Below, in pieces: positions 51,166-60,185 of a DNA stretch of 64,000 bases. A model generated the notes under the pieces. It had not been told where the DNA came from. It searched no databases and was given only the letters and a program-made list of their open reading frames with translations. This DNA comes from JAVBLT01 sp031553315. Its GTDB lineage: Bacteria > Verrucomicrobiota > Kiritimatiellia > RFP12 > DVOR01. A program made the translations under genes and the position numbers. How positions within the stretch are numbered: position 1 is the stretch's first letter; each line of letters begins with the position of its first letter. The stretch is from assembly GCA_031553315.1 (NCBI GenBank), contig JAVBLT010000017.1:34494-98493 (forward strand), written 5' to 3'.

Positions 51166-51439
51166 TGAATTGATGCGTGTGCTTTTATTGAAAAACAAGT
51201 ATGGAATGCACGTTCGCCCCGCGGGGCTTTTTGCGAAGGTCGCCTCCAAATACCGCTCGGATGTGACGGTCGAGAAAGACGGCATCACCGTGCCCGGAAA
51301 AAGCATCATGGCGTTGATGACGCTGGAAGCCATCTGCGGGAGCGAGCTCAAGGTCAGCGCCATGGGGGAAGACGCCGAGGCCGCCCTCAGCGAGCTCGAG
51401 GCCCTCGTCGCCCGCAAGTTCGACATCCCCGACGAATAA
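51158..51439 (+). CDS. ptsH: Phosphocarrier protein HPr
   Basis: A 93-residue protein. His18 (GMHVRPAG) is the PTS phosphorylation site and Ser49 (PGKSIMALM) the HprK site. Between hprK and ptsI, with no permease nearby, it probably serves regulation rather than sugar uptake. Overlaps hprK by 8 nt. Confidence 0.96.
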   Translation: MANELMRVLLLKNKYGMHVRPAGLFAKVASKYRSDVTVEKDGITVPGKSIMALMTLEAICGSELKVSAMGEDAEAALSELEALVARKFDIPDE

Positions 51440-51447
51440 GAGGCTTT

Positions 51448-53241
51448 ATGGACGATCCGGAACCCGCCGGGCCCGACAATCAAACCGTGCAATACCAAGG
51501 CCTTGCCGCCTCCGACGGCTTGGTCTTCGCCCCCGTGGTGCGCCTGAACATGGCCGGCGGAGAAGCCCCCCCCCGCCGCAAGCTCGCGCCGGGCGCCATC
51601 GACGCCGAAGTCAACCGCTTCCATGCGGGGCTCGAATTCACCCGCGCCCAGATCCGCGAGCTTGTGGTCAAAACGGAAACCTCCGCATCCTCCACCGAGG
51701 CGGGCATCTTCGATTCACAGCTGATGATGCTCGACGATTCCTTCTTCCTTGAATCCGCCCTCAAGCTGATCCGCACGGAACACGTCAACGCCGAATACGC
51801 CGTCTACCAGGTTTTTTCCGACACCATCGCCGTGATGACCCGCATGGGCGACGCCTATATGCGCGAACGCGTGGCCGATATTGAAGACGTCCGCACCCGC
51901 CTCATCGCAAGCCTTGAGGGCGACGACCGCGGGCGGGGCGCCCTGAGCTTCGACCGCCCCTGCGTGATCGTGGCCGACAACATCACCCCTTCCGACGCGG
52001 TCTCCCTGCCCCAGCAGTTCATTCGCGGCATTGCCACCGAGCACGGCAGCCTCACCGCCCACGTTTCCGTCCTGGCCCGCGCGCTCGGCGTGCCGGCGGT
52101 CGTCGGCATCGGCCGCCCGCTCAACGCCATCGCCAATGGCGACGAAGTGGCGCTCGACGGTTTCCACGGCGTGCTGTGGCACAACCCGACCCCCGAAGTT
52201 AAAAACGATCTCCTCGCCGCGACCATGCAGCAGCGCGCCGCCCAGGAGCACCGCAAGCGCCTGCGCGACCAGCCCGCCGTCACCCCCGACGGCGAACGCA
52301 TCACCCTCATGGCCAACACCGACCACAGCGTGGGCTTTTCGCGCATCGCCGACCAGGGCGCGGAGGGCATCGGCCTCTACCGCACCGAATACCTGTGGAT
52401 CGGCATGGGGCGCGAGCCCACGGAGGAAGAGCAGTTTCACGCCTACTCCGAAGTGCTCCGCTCCGCCAACGGCAAACCCGTGACCCTGCGCGTGCTCGAT
52501 ATCGGCGGCGACAAATACATGGGCAACGCCCGCGAGAAGGGCGAGGCCAACCCCTTCCTCGGCAACCGCTCCATCCGTTACCTGCTCAACAATAAAGCCG
52601 TCTTCCGCCGCCAGGTCCGCGCCATTCTGCGCGCCGCGCTCCCCGAGCCCAATTGCCGGATGATGTACCCCATGATCTCCACCTTCGAAGAGCTCAAGGA
52701 AAGCAACGATTTCGTGCGGGAATGCAAAGCCGAGCTCGCGGCCCAGGGCATTCCGCACAGAACCGACGTGCCCACCGGCATCATGATCGAAGTGCCTTCG
52801 GCGGTGTTTATCGCGCAGGCCCTCGCCGAAGAGGCGCACTTTTTCTCCATCGGCACCAACGACCTGGTGCAATACACCTTTGCCGTGGATCGCGGCAACG
52901 AATCGGTCGCGCGCCTCTACCAGCCCATGCACCCCGTGATCCTCAGGATGATTCAGATGACGATCGACGCGGCCAAAAAGCACCGCCGCCGGGTCTCGAT
53001 CTGCGGCGAGATGGCCTCCGACCCGCTCGCCTGCCTGTTGCTCATCGGCATGGGGATCCGCGAGCTGAGCATGTCGGCCAATCTCATCCTGCGCGTGAAA
53101 GAGATGATCTGCCGCGTGGCGCTTTACGATATGCAGCGCCTGGTCGACGATATCCGGCGCGGGAATTACGCCTCTTCCGAAAAAGTGATTGAACAGTGCC
53201 GCGCCGTGCTCAACCGCTACGCGCCCGACGTCATGCAGTGA
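51448..53241 (+). CDS. ptsI: PTS enzyme I (phosphoenolpyruvate-protein phosphotransferase)
   Basis: A 597-residue enzyme I. His205 in GSLTAHVSVLAR is the phospho-carrier; the PEP-binding barrel has GLYRTEYLWIGM, IGTNDLVQYTFAVDR and the active Cys in SICGEMASDP. About 25 extra N-terminal residues precede the typical QGLAASDGLVFAPV start. Transfers phosphate from PEP to HPr. Confidence 0.95.
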   Translation: MDDPEPAGPDNQTVQYQGLAASDGLVFAPVVRLNMAGGEAPPRRKLAPGAIDAEVNRFHAGLEFTRAQIRELVVKTETSASSTEAGIFDSQLMMLDDSFFLESALKLIRTEHVNAEYAVYQVFSDTIAVMTRMGDAYMRERVADIEDVRTRLIASLEGDDRGRGALSFDRPCVIVADNITPSDAVSLPQQFIRGIATEHGSLTAHVSVLARALGVPAVVGIGRPLNAIANGDEVALDGFHGVLWHNPTPEVKNDLLAATMQQRAAQEHRKRLRDQPAVTPDGERITLMANTDHSVGFSRIADQGAEGIGLYRTEYLWIGMGREPTEEEQFHAYSEVLRSANGKPVTLRVLDIGGDKYMGNAREKGEANPFLGNRSIRYLLNNKAVFRRQVRAILRAALPEPNCRMMYPMISTFEELKESNDFVRECKAELAAQGIPHRTDVPTGIMIEVPSAVFIAQALAEEAHFFSIGTNDLVQYTFAVDRGNESVARLYQPMHPVILRMIQMTIDAAKKHRRRVSICGEMASDPLACLLLIGMGIRELSMSANLILRVKEMICRVALYDMQRLVDDIRRGNYASSEKVIEQCRAVLNRYAPDVMQ

Positions 53242-53256
53242 AAAACAGGAAAACAG

Positions 53257-54462
53257 ATGAGCGAAAGCGACGCCCTCAGCCGCGACCTGATCCATGAAAT
53301 CTCAACCCGCGTGTTCGACGAACCCGGCTTCATCAAGCTCACCCAGTCGCTCCGGCGCGGCGGCAAGCTCTTCCGCGTGAGCCTGCGCCCGGTGCTCCTG
53401 CGCGGCGAAACCGCCTTTCAGGGCGAAATGATCGACGACGGCCAGACCCTCGTCAAAAACCTCACCCCCATCACCGCCCGCGAAGGGCTCGACGATCTCC
53501 TCGCCCAGCAAGGCGCCCGCGACCTTCACCTCATCACCGAAAGCGGCGACCTCCATCTGCGCGTCACCAAAAAAGGCCGCGTGCTCGTGGCCCGCAGCGG
53601 CGCCCTCCCCCCCCGAAAAGCCCCGCCCCCCACGCATGACCGCGTGAAAAAACAGCCCCTGACCTCCTTCGATTCCGCCGCCCTCCTGCGCGTGATCGGC
53701 CTGGCCGACGCCAATGGCGCCCTCAAGCCCTCCATGCGCGGCAAATACGACCAAGTCAACGAATTCCTGCGCGAGCTCGAAGCGATCCTGCCCGAGCTCC
53801 CGCCGGGGAGCGCATTTTCCTTCGTCGACTGCGGCTGCGGCAAAGCCTACCTCACCCTCGCCGCGCACCAGTACCTGACCCATGCCCGCGCGCTCAAAGT
53901 GACCGCCGTGGGCATCGACCGGCGCGCCGACGTGATCGAAGCCGCCCAAAAGATGGCCGCCGCGCTCGACATCGCCCCCGCCCTCACCTTCCAGACCCGC
54001 CCCATCCTCGAAGCCGAAATCGCCTTCGAGCCCTCCCTCGTGACAAGCCTGCACGCCTGCGACACCGCGACCGACGACGCCCTCGCCCTCGCCGTGCGCA
54101 AAGGCGCCCGCGCCATCCTCTGCGCCCCCTGCTGCCAGCACGAACTCCACAGCGCCCTCTCCGCCGGCGGCGGCCCCCTGCGCGCCCTCCTCCGCCACGG
54201 CATCATCCGCGAGCGCCTTGCCGACCTCCTCACCGACACCTTCCGCGCCCAGATCCTGCGCATCCTCGGCTACCGCACCCGCGTGGTCGAGTTTGTCGCC
54301 GCCGACGCCACCGCCCGCAACATCCTCATCCGCGCCGAGCTCGGCGTGAAGCCCGGCCGCATTGAAGCCGTGCGCGAATACATCGAGCTGCGCGACTTCT
54401 GGAGCGTAAAACCCTACCTCGCCGAGGCACTCGCCCCCGAGCTCGGCCGGTTTTTCACCTGA
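53257..54462 (+). CDS. Class I SAM-dependent methyltransferase, Methyltransf_32-like
   Basis: A 401-residue soluble protein. The N-terminal ~130 residues form a separate domain with HLITESGDLHLRVTKKGRVLV. The methyltransferase core has VDCGCGKAYLTLAAHQYL (motif I, about 190), VTAVGIDRRADV, then SLHACDTATDDALALAV and CAPCCQHE. The HACD and PCC-QHE motifs resemble the methyltransferase family of GSTCD-like and some RNA-modifying enzymes. Substrate unknown. Starts 15 nt after ptsI. Confidence 0.82.
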   Translation: MSESDALSRDLIHEISTRVFDEPGFIKLTQSLRRGGKLFRVSLRPVLLRGETAFQGEMIDDGQTLVKNLTPITAREGLDDLLAQQGARDLHLITESGDLHLRVTKKGRVLVARSGALPPRKAPPPTHDRVKKQPLTSFDSAALLRVIGLADANGALKPSMRGKYDQVNEFLRELEAILPELPPGSAFSFVDCGCGKAYLTLAAHQYLTHARALKVTAVGIDRRADVIEAAQKMAAALDIAPALTFQTRPILEAEIAFEPSLVTSLHACDTATDDALALAVRKGARAILCAPCCQHELHSALSAGGGPLRALLRHGIIRERLADLLTDTFRAQILRILGYRTRVVEFVAADATARNILIRAELGVKPGRIEAVREYIELRDFWSVKPYLAEALAPELGRFFT

Positions 54463-54520
54463 AACAACCCGCCCGCGTGCTTCCTTTTGTTTTCATTCCC
54501 ATAAAAAAGGCCGGAATCGC

Positions 54521-54549
54521 TTGCCTTCAAACCCCCCGCCTGATAAAAT
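54521..54549 (+). promoter_or_regulatory. Promoter of ispD
   Basis: TTGCCT (54521-54526), 17 nt, TAAAAT (54544-54549), 43 nt upstream of the ATG. Confidence 0.65.
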
Positions 54550-54591
54550 AGGGCACAAATAGCGGATATTCAGAACTTGGAGAGTCGAAAA

Positions 54592-55278
54592 ATGGTTACA
54601 GCAATTATTTTGGCCAGTGGAAAAGGCGAACGCATGGGCATGGGCGCCGCCGACAAATGCTTTCTCAGCCTCGGATCACGCCCGGTTTTAGCCTGGTCGC
54701 TGCTCGCCTTCGAAAAATGCAGCGACATCGACCGGATCGTCCTCACCGTGCGCAAAGAACAGCTCAACGCCGCCAAAGGCGTCTGCCAGATGTTCGGCAT
54801 CTCCAAAATCCGCGCCATCGTCGCCGGAGGCGCCCGCCGCCAAGACTCCGTCCTCAACGGCCTCAAAGAAGCCGACCCCGATACCCGCTATGCGGTCATC
54901 CACGACGCCGCCCGCCCCTGCGTCACCGCCGAGCTCATCTCCGAAACCATCAAATACGCCCGCCGCTACGGCAGCGGCATCGCCGCCGCGCCCGTGACCG
55001 ACACCATCAAAATCGCCGAAAAAGGCATGTTCGTGGCCGCCACCCCCGACCGCGCCGCCCTCTGGGCCGCCGCCACCCCCCAGACCTTCCAATACGAAGC
55101 CATCCTCAACGCCTACCGCCAGGCCGCCGAAAAGAAATCCGACACCTTCACCGACGACGCCTCCGTGCTTGAAGCCACCGGCGCAAAGCCCCGCCTCGTT
55201 GAGTGGACCCGGCCCAACATCAAAATAACCACCGCCGAAGATATGGCGATCGCCGCCGCGATCCTGCGCATATCCTGA
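54592..55278 (+). CDS. ispD: 2-C-methyl-D-erythritol 4-phosphate cytidylyltransferase
   Basis: A 228-residue enzyme of the non-mevalonate isoprenoid pathway. Motifs AIILASGKGERMGMGAADKCF (nucleotide loop), GGARRQDSVLNGL, HDAARPCV, and AATPQTFQYEAI are those of IspD. GGAGAG lies upstream of the ATG at 54592. ispF is not adjacent. Confidence 0.93.
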   Translation: MVTAIILASGKGERMGMGAADKCFLSLGSRPVLAWSLLAFEKCSDIDRIVLTVRKEQLNAAKGVCQMFGISKIRAIVAGGARRQDSVLNGLKEADPDTRYAVIHDAARPCVTAELISETIKYARRYGSGIAAAPVTDTIKIAEKGMFVAATPDRAALWAAATPQTFQYEAILNAYRQAAEKKSDTFTDDASVLEATGAKPRLVEWTRPNIKITTAEDMAIAAAILRIS

Positions 55279-55295
55279 GCCCACCAAGGTGCGCC

Positions 55296-56042
55296 ATGCC
55301 ACGCGAACGCCGAATCGCCTTCATCAGCGACATCCACGCCAACCTCGAAGCCCTCACCGCCGTGTTGGATGACGCCCGCACCCAGGAAGTCACCGACTTC
55401 ATCTGCCTGGGCGACGTCGTCGGCTACAACGCCGACCCCTGCGCCTGCATCGCCCTCATCCGCGAGCTCGGCTGCGTCACCGTCTGCGGCAACCACGACT
55501 ACTACTGCTCCGACCCCGCCGTCGACATCAACGACTTCCAGGACACCGCCGCCAGCGTCATCGAATGGACCCGCCGCCAACTCTCCGACGCCGACCTCCG
55601 CTGGCTGCGCAGCCTCCCCCTCACCGCCACAACCCAAGGCATCACCGCCGTCCACAGCACCCTCGACAACCCCAAACACTGGCGCTACGTCTTCGACGCA
55701 TACGACGCCGCCGACAATTTCAACGCCCAGAAGACCCGCGTCTGCTTCCACGGCCACACCCACGTGCCCATGATCTTCAGCCGCAACGGCGACCGCCTCA
55801 TACGCATCCCCCCCACCAGCGGCCTGCTCGACAAAGGCATGTACTTCATCAACGTCGGCAGCGTGGGCCAGCCGCGCGACGGCATCCCCGAAGCCTCCTA
55901 CGCCATCTACGCCGCCCGCGGCCTCATGGATTGCAACATCATCTTCCGCCGCGTCCCTTACGACGTCGAGACCGCCATCGCCAAAGTCCGCCGCGCCAAC
56001 CTCCCCGACAAACTCGTCGACCGCCTCTACTCCGGGCGTTAG
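55296..56042 (+). CDS. Metallophosphoesterase (YfcE/MJ0936-like)
   Basis: A 248-residue cytosolic phosphodiesterase. Metal-site motifs in order: ISDIHANLEAL (D-x-H), CLGDVVGYNADP (GDxxG), VCGNHDYYC (GNHD), and FHGHTHVPM (GHTH). The ATG at 55296 begins the family start. Substrate unknown; relatives cleave phosphodiesters, some cyclic nucleotides. Its TAG stop coincides with a solo end of the dispersed repeat (56040-56058). Confidence 0.88.
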   Translation: MPRERRIAFISDIHANLEALTAVLDDARTQEVTDFICLGDVVGYNADPCACIALIRELGCVTVCGNHDYYCSDPAVDINDFQDTAASVIEWTRRQLSDADLRWLRSLPLTATTQGITAVHSTLDNPKHWRYVFDAYDAADNFNAQKTRVCFHGHTHVPMIFSRNGDRLIRIPPTSGLLDKGMYFINVGSVGQPRDGIPEASYAIYAARGLMDCNIIFRRVPYDVETAIAKVRRANLPDKLVDRLYSGR

Positions 56043-56058
56043 AGCAGGTTCCGATTAA
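56041..56058 (+). repeat. Solo end of the dispersed repeat element
   Basis: AGAGCAGGTTCCGATTAA resembles the terminal repeat AGAGCATGTTTCGAATGA (reverse of the end of copy B) and again overlaps the stop codon TAG of the upstream gene. No matching second end follows. Confidence 0.5.
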
Positions 56059-56072
56059 AAAGGTCTCCCCTC

Positions 56073-57608
56073 GTGGAACGCCTCCTCACAGCGATCCTCT
56101 CCGAAAGCGGTTCCCTCGGCGCCCTCCTCCGCGCCGCATTCCTCGGCCTCCTCCTCGTCGCCCTCGGCGGCCTCGCCCTCATGCGCCCCCGCCGGAGCCC
56201 CAACCTCCTCGCCCTCTTCTACGGCCTCCTCTTCGCAGCCCTCCTCCTCCACCAGGCCTGCTGGCAGATGACGGGGTTCCAATCCGCCCCCTTCCGCGCC
56301 CTCGTCAACACCTACGACCCCCGCCCCGCCGACACCTCCCGCACCATGATCACCCGCGGCATGATCTTCGATTGCAAAGGCCGCATCCTCGCCGCCCCCG
56401 TGGCCGGTCGGCGCCGCGCCCGCCAGACCGCCCTCGGCCCCGCCTCCTTCCACCCCCTCGGCTACAACAAAGCCGGCATTGAATACGTCATGGATCCCCT
56501 CCTCGGCGGCCTCGCCCCGCCCCCCGACCAAGACGCCGAGCGCCCCCACCAAACCCTGCGCCGCATGCTCCTCGAACCCCCCGCCGCCCAAGGCGCCGAC
56601 ATCACCCTCACCCTCGACCTCAACCTCCAGCGCACCGGCTACGAGCTCCTCAAAGGCCGCCGCGGCGCCATCGTCGCCCTCGATCCCCGCACCGGCGCCA
56701 TCCGGGCCCTCGTCTCCTCCCCCGGGGTCGACATGCAGCGCTTCGCCCAAACCGCCAACAGCCCCGACAACCCCCAGCTCAACCGCGCCCTCCGCGGCCG
56801 CTACGCCCCCGGCTCCACCTTTAAAATCGTCATCGCCGCCCTCGCCCTCGAAGCCGGCAAAACCCCCGAGCTCGAAGCCCCCGCCGAAGGCTACACCCCC
56901 TCCCGCGGCACCCCCCCCATCCGCGACAGCGAGTATTACGCCGCCCTCCGCAAAAACCGCGCCTGGCCCGGCTGGGGCAAAATCGACCTCCCCGCCGCCT
57001 TCCTCCACTCCTCCAACGCCTACTTCGCCCGCCTCGGCGTGGAACACCTCCCCTTCCCCCTCCTCCTCGCCGCCGCCCGCCGCCTCCGCCTCACCGAAAG
57101 CCTCACCCTCGCCGCCTGCGGCGACCGCACCCTCTCCACCCTCCCCGGCGCCCTCCCCGACCTCACCCAAAACCAGCGCGGCATGGCCCATATTTCCATC
57201 GGCCAAGGCGCCCTCGAGCTCACCCCCCTCCACGTGGCCCTCTTCACCGCCGCCATCGCCCGCGGCGGCGAACTCTTCGAGCCCCGCCTCCTGGCCGGCG
57301 CCCCCCCCGCCTCAACCCGCGTGTGGCAAGCTTCAACCGCCCAAAAAGTGACCGCCATGATGCGCCGCGCCGTGGTCGAAGGCACAGGAAAAGGCGCCGA
57401 CATTCCCGGCCTCGAAGTCTGCGGAAAAACCGGCACCGCCCAAACCGGCCGCGACAGCGACAACTCCTGGTTCACCTGCTTCGCCCCCCGCAAAAACCCC
57501 AAGCTCGTGATCACCGTGATTGTGGAAGAAGGCGGCTTCGGCGCCGCCGAAGCCCTCCCCGTCGCCAAAGACATGCTCCTCAAAGCCCAATCCCTGCGCT
57601 ACCTGTAG
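56073..57608 (+). CDS. Class B penicillin-binding protein (transpeptidase, FtsI/PBP2-like)
   Basis: A 511-residue protein starting GTG. Two N-terminal hydrophobic segments (about 15-37 and 45-62) are followed by a reduced dimerisation region and a transpeptidase domain: STFK (Ser248, Lys251), SSN (313-315) and KTG (452-454). It cross-links peptidoglycan on the outer face of the membrane, in elongation or division. No shape partner genes (rodA, ftsW) are nearby. Third codon positions are nearly all C or G. Confidence 0.88.
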   Translation: MERLLTAILSESGSLGALLRAAFLGLLLVALGGLALMRPRRSPNLLALFYGLLFAALLLHQACWQMTGFQSAPFRALVNTYDPRPADTSRTMITRGMIFDCKGRILAAPVAGRRRARQTALGPASFHPLGYNKAGIEYVMDPLLGGLAPPPDQDAERPHQTLRRMLLEPPAAQGADITLTLDLNLQRTGYELLKGRRGAIVALDPRTGAIRALVSSPGVDMQRFAQTANSPDNPQLNRALRGRYAPGSTFKIVIAALALEAGKTPELEAPAEGYTPSRGTPPIRDSEYYAALRKNRAWPGWGKIDLPAAFLHSSNAYFARLGVEHLPFPLLLAAARRLRLTESLTLAACGDRTLSTLPGALPDLTQNQRGMAHISIGQGALELTPLHVALFTAAIARGGELFEPRLLAGAPPASTRVWQASTAQKVTAMMRRAVVEGTGKGADIPGLEVCGKTGTAQTGRDSDNSWFTCFAPRKNPKLVITVIVEEGGFGAAEALPVAKDMLLKAQSLRYL

Positions 57609-57648
57609 CGCGCATTTTTTGATATGTTCCAACCCCCCAAGAAAGCAT

Positions 57649-57677
57649 TTGCAAGGCGGTGCGTGATTTGCTACACT
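57649..57677 (+). promoter_or_regulatory. Promoter of the exported acidic protein gene
   Basis: TTGCAA (57649-57654), 17 nt, TACACT (57672-57677), 38 nt upstream of the ATG. Confidence 0.65.
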
Positions 57678-57715
57678 TTATCCCAGCCTTTAAACATTGA
57701 AAGGAGGCGTTGTTT

Positions 57716-58891
57716 ATGAAACGTTTTGTTCTCGGTGCCGGTCTCGCCCTCTCGCTGGCGACGGTCTCTTTCGCGCTGCCCGCGCTCGAACAGCTCCCGG
57801 GCAACCTCGTTTTGCTTGCCGCAAGCGACGTCAGCCGCTCCACCTTTACGAAAAAGCTTGAAGAAAAAGGCGTCACCCCCGAGGCGGCCCTTAAAATGTA
57901 TCCCGATGAAATCACCGCCCGCCTCAAGGAGCTCGGCGTGATGGATCTGATGAAAAACGCCAAGACCTCCGCCGTCGGCATCACCGCCGACGCGAAAAAC
58001 CTGCCCAATGGCTTCATTGTCTATATGGACGGCGATTTCGACGCGCCCGGAATCATCAAAAAAATCGCCCAAACGCCTTTCATTCAGAAAGAAGTGAAAA
58101 AAGATCCCGCCGGGGAAGACGTCGCCGTGTCGATCGGTAAAACGAAGTTTGGCCCCAGCATCGTCTTCACCGCCGCCAAAGACAAGCTCCCCGCCGAGGT
58201 CGCCGAGTTTTATCCGCCGCTGGCCGAAGGCTTTACGCTCACCTTTGAAGCGACCGCCCAAAACACCCTGCGCTTCTCCAGCGCCGGCGCTTTGCCCAAG
58301 AGCGGAAGCACACTCAAGGCCGATAGCCCCTTCGCCAAGGCGTTCGTGCTTGAAAAAGGCATGGTTGGCCGCGAAGTGATCCAGCCGGTGGACAAGATGG
58401 CGGCCGCGCTGCTTGAGCGCATCGCCGCGGTGGAGCCCGAAGCCAAAGCCGAAATCGATAAAATAACCGCCATTCCGGTGGTCGACGCCTTTATCACCAT
58501 GAAAGCCTGCGAAGTGGTCGCGACCGAAAGCGCCAACAGCTTCCATTACGCCGTCACCTTCACCGCCGCCTCGGAAGACAAAGCCACCGAAATTCAGGAA
58601 GCCGCCATCGGCTACAAAGTGATTGCCAAGACCGCGCTTGAAATGGCCGCCACCCAGATGCCTCCCGAAATGGCGCCCATGGTCGCCAACCTTGCAGCCG
58701 TGCTCGCCTCCGTGAAAGTCGGCGCGCCCGAAGGCCAAACCGTCACCGTCAAAGCCTCCATCACCGTCGATCAATACGTGGCCTTCGTCAAGGCCCTTGA
58801 AACCTTCACGGAGATGATGGGCTGCTGCCCCTTCGGCATGGACGACGAGATCGAGGTCGACCTGGAAGAGATCGACGCCGACGACGAATAA
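57716..58891 (+). CDS. Exported protein of unknown function with acidic C-terminus
   Basis: A 391-residue protein with AAGGAGG 8 nt before the ATG and a signal peptide (MKRFVLGAGLALSLATVSFA). The mature domain has repeated beta-alpha units and Ala/Lys/Glu-rich helices and ends DDEIEVDLEEIDADDE. I do not recognise a family. It has its own strong promoter and terminator, so it is probably abundant. The acidic tail could bind cations (inference). Confidence 0.8.
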   Translation: MKRFVLGAGLALSLATVSFALPALEQLPGNLVLLAASDVSRSTFTKKLEEKGVTPEAALKMYPDEITARLKELGVMDLMKNAKTSAVGITADAKNLPNGFIVYMDGDFDAPGIIKKIAQTPFIQKEVKKDPAGEDVAVSIGKTKFGPSIVFTAAKDKLPAEVAEFYPPLAEGFTLTFEATAQNTLRFSSAGALPKSGSTLKADSPFAKAFVLEKGMVGREVIQPVDKMAAALLERIAAVEPEAKAEIDKITAIPVVDAFITMKACEVVATESANSFHYAVTFTAASEDKATEIQEAAIGYKVIAKTALEMAATQMPPEMAPMVANLAAVLASVKVGAPEGQTVTVKASITVDQYVAFVKALETFTEMMGCCPFGMDDEIEVDLEEIDADDE

Positions 58892-58916
58892 GCGCCTTTT
58901 TTCACCTGATACTGAA

Positions 58917-58951
58917 AACCGGCCTTACTTTGCCAAGTTGGGCCGGTTTTT
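58917..58951 (+). terminator. Intrinsic terminator
   Basis: AAACCGGCC (58916-58924 region) pairs with GGCCGGTTT (58941-58949), followed by TTTT. Confidence 0.88.
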
Positions 58952-58957
58952 ATTTCT

Positions 58958-58975
58958 TAGAGCAGGTTTCGAATG
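58958..58975 (+). repeat. Solo end of the dispersed repeat element
   Basis: TAGAGCAGGTTTCGAATGAA matches the reverse of the copy B end (AGAGCATGTTTCGAATGA) with one substitution. It lies just after a terminator and 50 nt before the sulfatase-maturase gene. No partner end or hairpin core is present. Confidence 0.55.
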
Positions 58976-59024
58976 AACAGCCCGCCTTCTTCGAAGCCGT
59001 GAAACAACTCATCGCAAGAAACCC

Positions 59025-60137
59025 ATGAGCCGCCCCTTCTCACTCCTCGTTAAACCCGCCTCCGCCGACTGCAACCTCCGGTGCGACTATTGCTTTTACC
59101 TCGACCGCGCCTCGCTTTACCCCGAAAGCAACATCCACCGCATGCCCCCCGAAGTGCTCCAGCGCCTCGTGCGCGGCTACCTCGCCCTGCCCATGCCGGT
59201 TCACACCATCGCCTTTCAGGGCGGCGAGCCGCTCCTCATGGGCGAGACCTTTTACCGCGAAGTGATCCGCCTTGAGCACATCTACGGCCGCCCCGGCGCC
59301 GTGATCGCCAACAGCGTGCAGACCAACGGCACACTCATCACCCCGAGCCTCGCCGCCTTCCTCGCAAAAAACCGCTTCCTCACCGGCGTCAGCGTCGACG
59401 GCCCCCCCGCCGTCCACGACGCCCAGCGCCGCACCGCCGGCGGCCTCGGCTCCCATGCCGCCGTGATGCGCGGCATCCAAAATCTGCGCGAAGCCGGAGC
59501 CCCGTTCAACATCCTCACCCTCGTGAGCCAGGCCAACGTAGACCAACCCGAAGCCCTCTACGATTATTTGCGCGACGATTTGGGCACCTGCTTCCACCAA
59601 TACATCGAATGCGTGGAATTCACACCCGGCGGTTCCCCCGCGCCCTACACCGTCACACCGAAGCAATGGGGCGATTTCCTCTGCCGCCTCTTCGACCACT
59701 GGCACGCGACCGATACACACCGCGTCTCCGTCCGCCTTTTCGACGCCCTCCTCGCCCGCCTCGCCACCGGCGAAATCCACGCCTGCACCCTCGGAACCGA
59801 TTGCCGCCAATACCTCGTCATCGAGCACAACGGCGACGTCTACCCCTGCGATTTCCACGTCCGCCCCCAATACCGCCTCGGCAACATCCTCACCCACGAC
59901 TGGGACGAACTCCTCGACTCCCCCCTTTTCGCCGCCTTCGGCGCCCGTAAACGCCAGTGGAACCCCGCCTGCGCCGCCTGCCCCCACCTCGACCTTTGCC
60001 GTGGCGACTGCCCCAAGAACCGCCCCCCCTCCGCCCTCAGCCACCTCTGCCCCGCCTGGAAACAATTCTACGGCCACGCCCGCCCGCGCCTCGAAACGCT
60101 CGCCCAAGCCATCCGCCGCCAGCGGAACCGCGCATGA
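59025..60137 (+). CDS. Anaerobic sulfatase-maturating enzyme (radical SAM, SPASM)
   Basis: A 370-residue radical SAM protein. The N-terminal Cys triad is CNLRCDYC (Cys16, Cys20, Cys23); QGGEPLLMG and VQTNGTLI follow. The C-terminal SPASM region contains DVYPCDFHV, CAACPHLDLCRGDC and SHLCPAW, holding two auxiliary clusters. Such enzymes convert a Cys or Ser in sulfatases to formylglycine. No sulfatase remains next to it, but a short broken ORF and a transposase remnant follow. PVC genomes of this type are typically sulfatase-rich (general knowledge). Confidence 0.93.
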   Translation: MSRPFSLLVKPASADCNLRCDYCFYLDRASLYPESNIHRMPPEVLQRLVRGYLALPMPVHTIAFQGGEPLLMGETFYREVIRLEHIYGRPGAVIANSVQTNGTLITPSLAAFLAKNRFLTGVSVDGPPAVHDAQRRTAGGLGSHAAVMRGIQNLREAGAPFNILTLVSQANVDQPEALYDYLRDDLGTCFHQYIECVEFTPGGSPAPYTVTPKQWGDFLCRLFDHWHATDTHRVSVRLFDALLARLATGEIHACTLGTDCRQYLVIEHNGDVYPCDFHVRPQYRLGNILTHDWDELLDSPLFAAFGARKRQWNPACAACPHLDLCRGDCPKNRPPSALSHLCPAWKQFYGHARPRLETLAQAIRRQRNRA

Positions 60138-60185
60138 CCCGCCGCCGCGCCGCCCTCCGCGATGCCGTCGCAAGCCTATCGGTGA
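60134..60185 (+). pseudogene. Possible 5' stub of a gene that followed the sulfatase maturase
   Basis: An ATG overlapping the anSME stop (ATGA) begins MTRRRAALRDAVASLS, resembling a twin-arginine signal start. The codon pattern breaks down by about 60185, near the transposase remnant, suggesting a truncated former partner gene. Very tentative. Confidence 0.25.
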
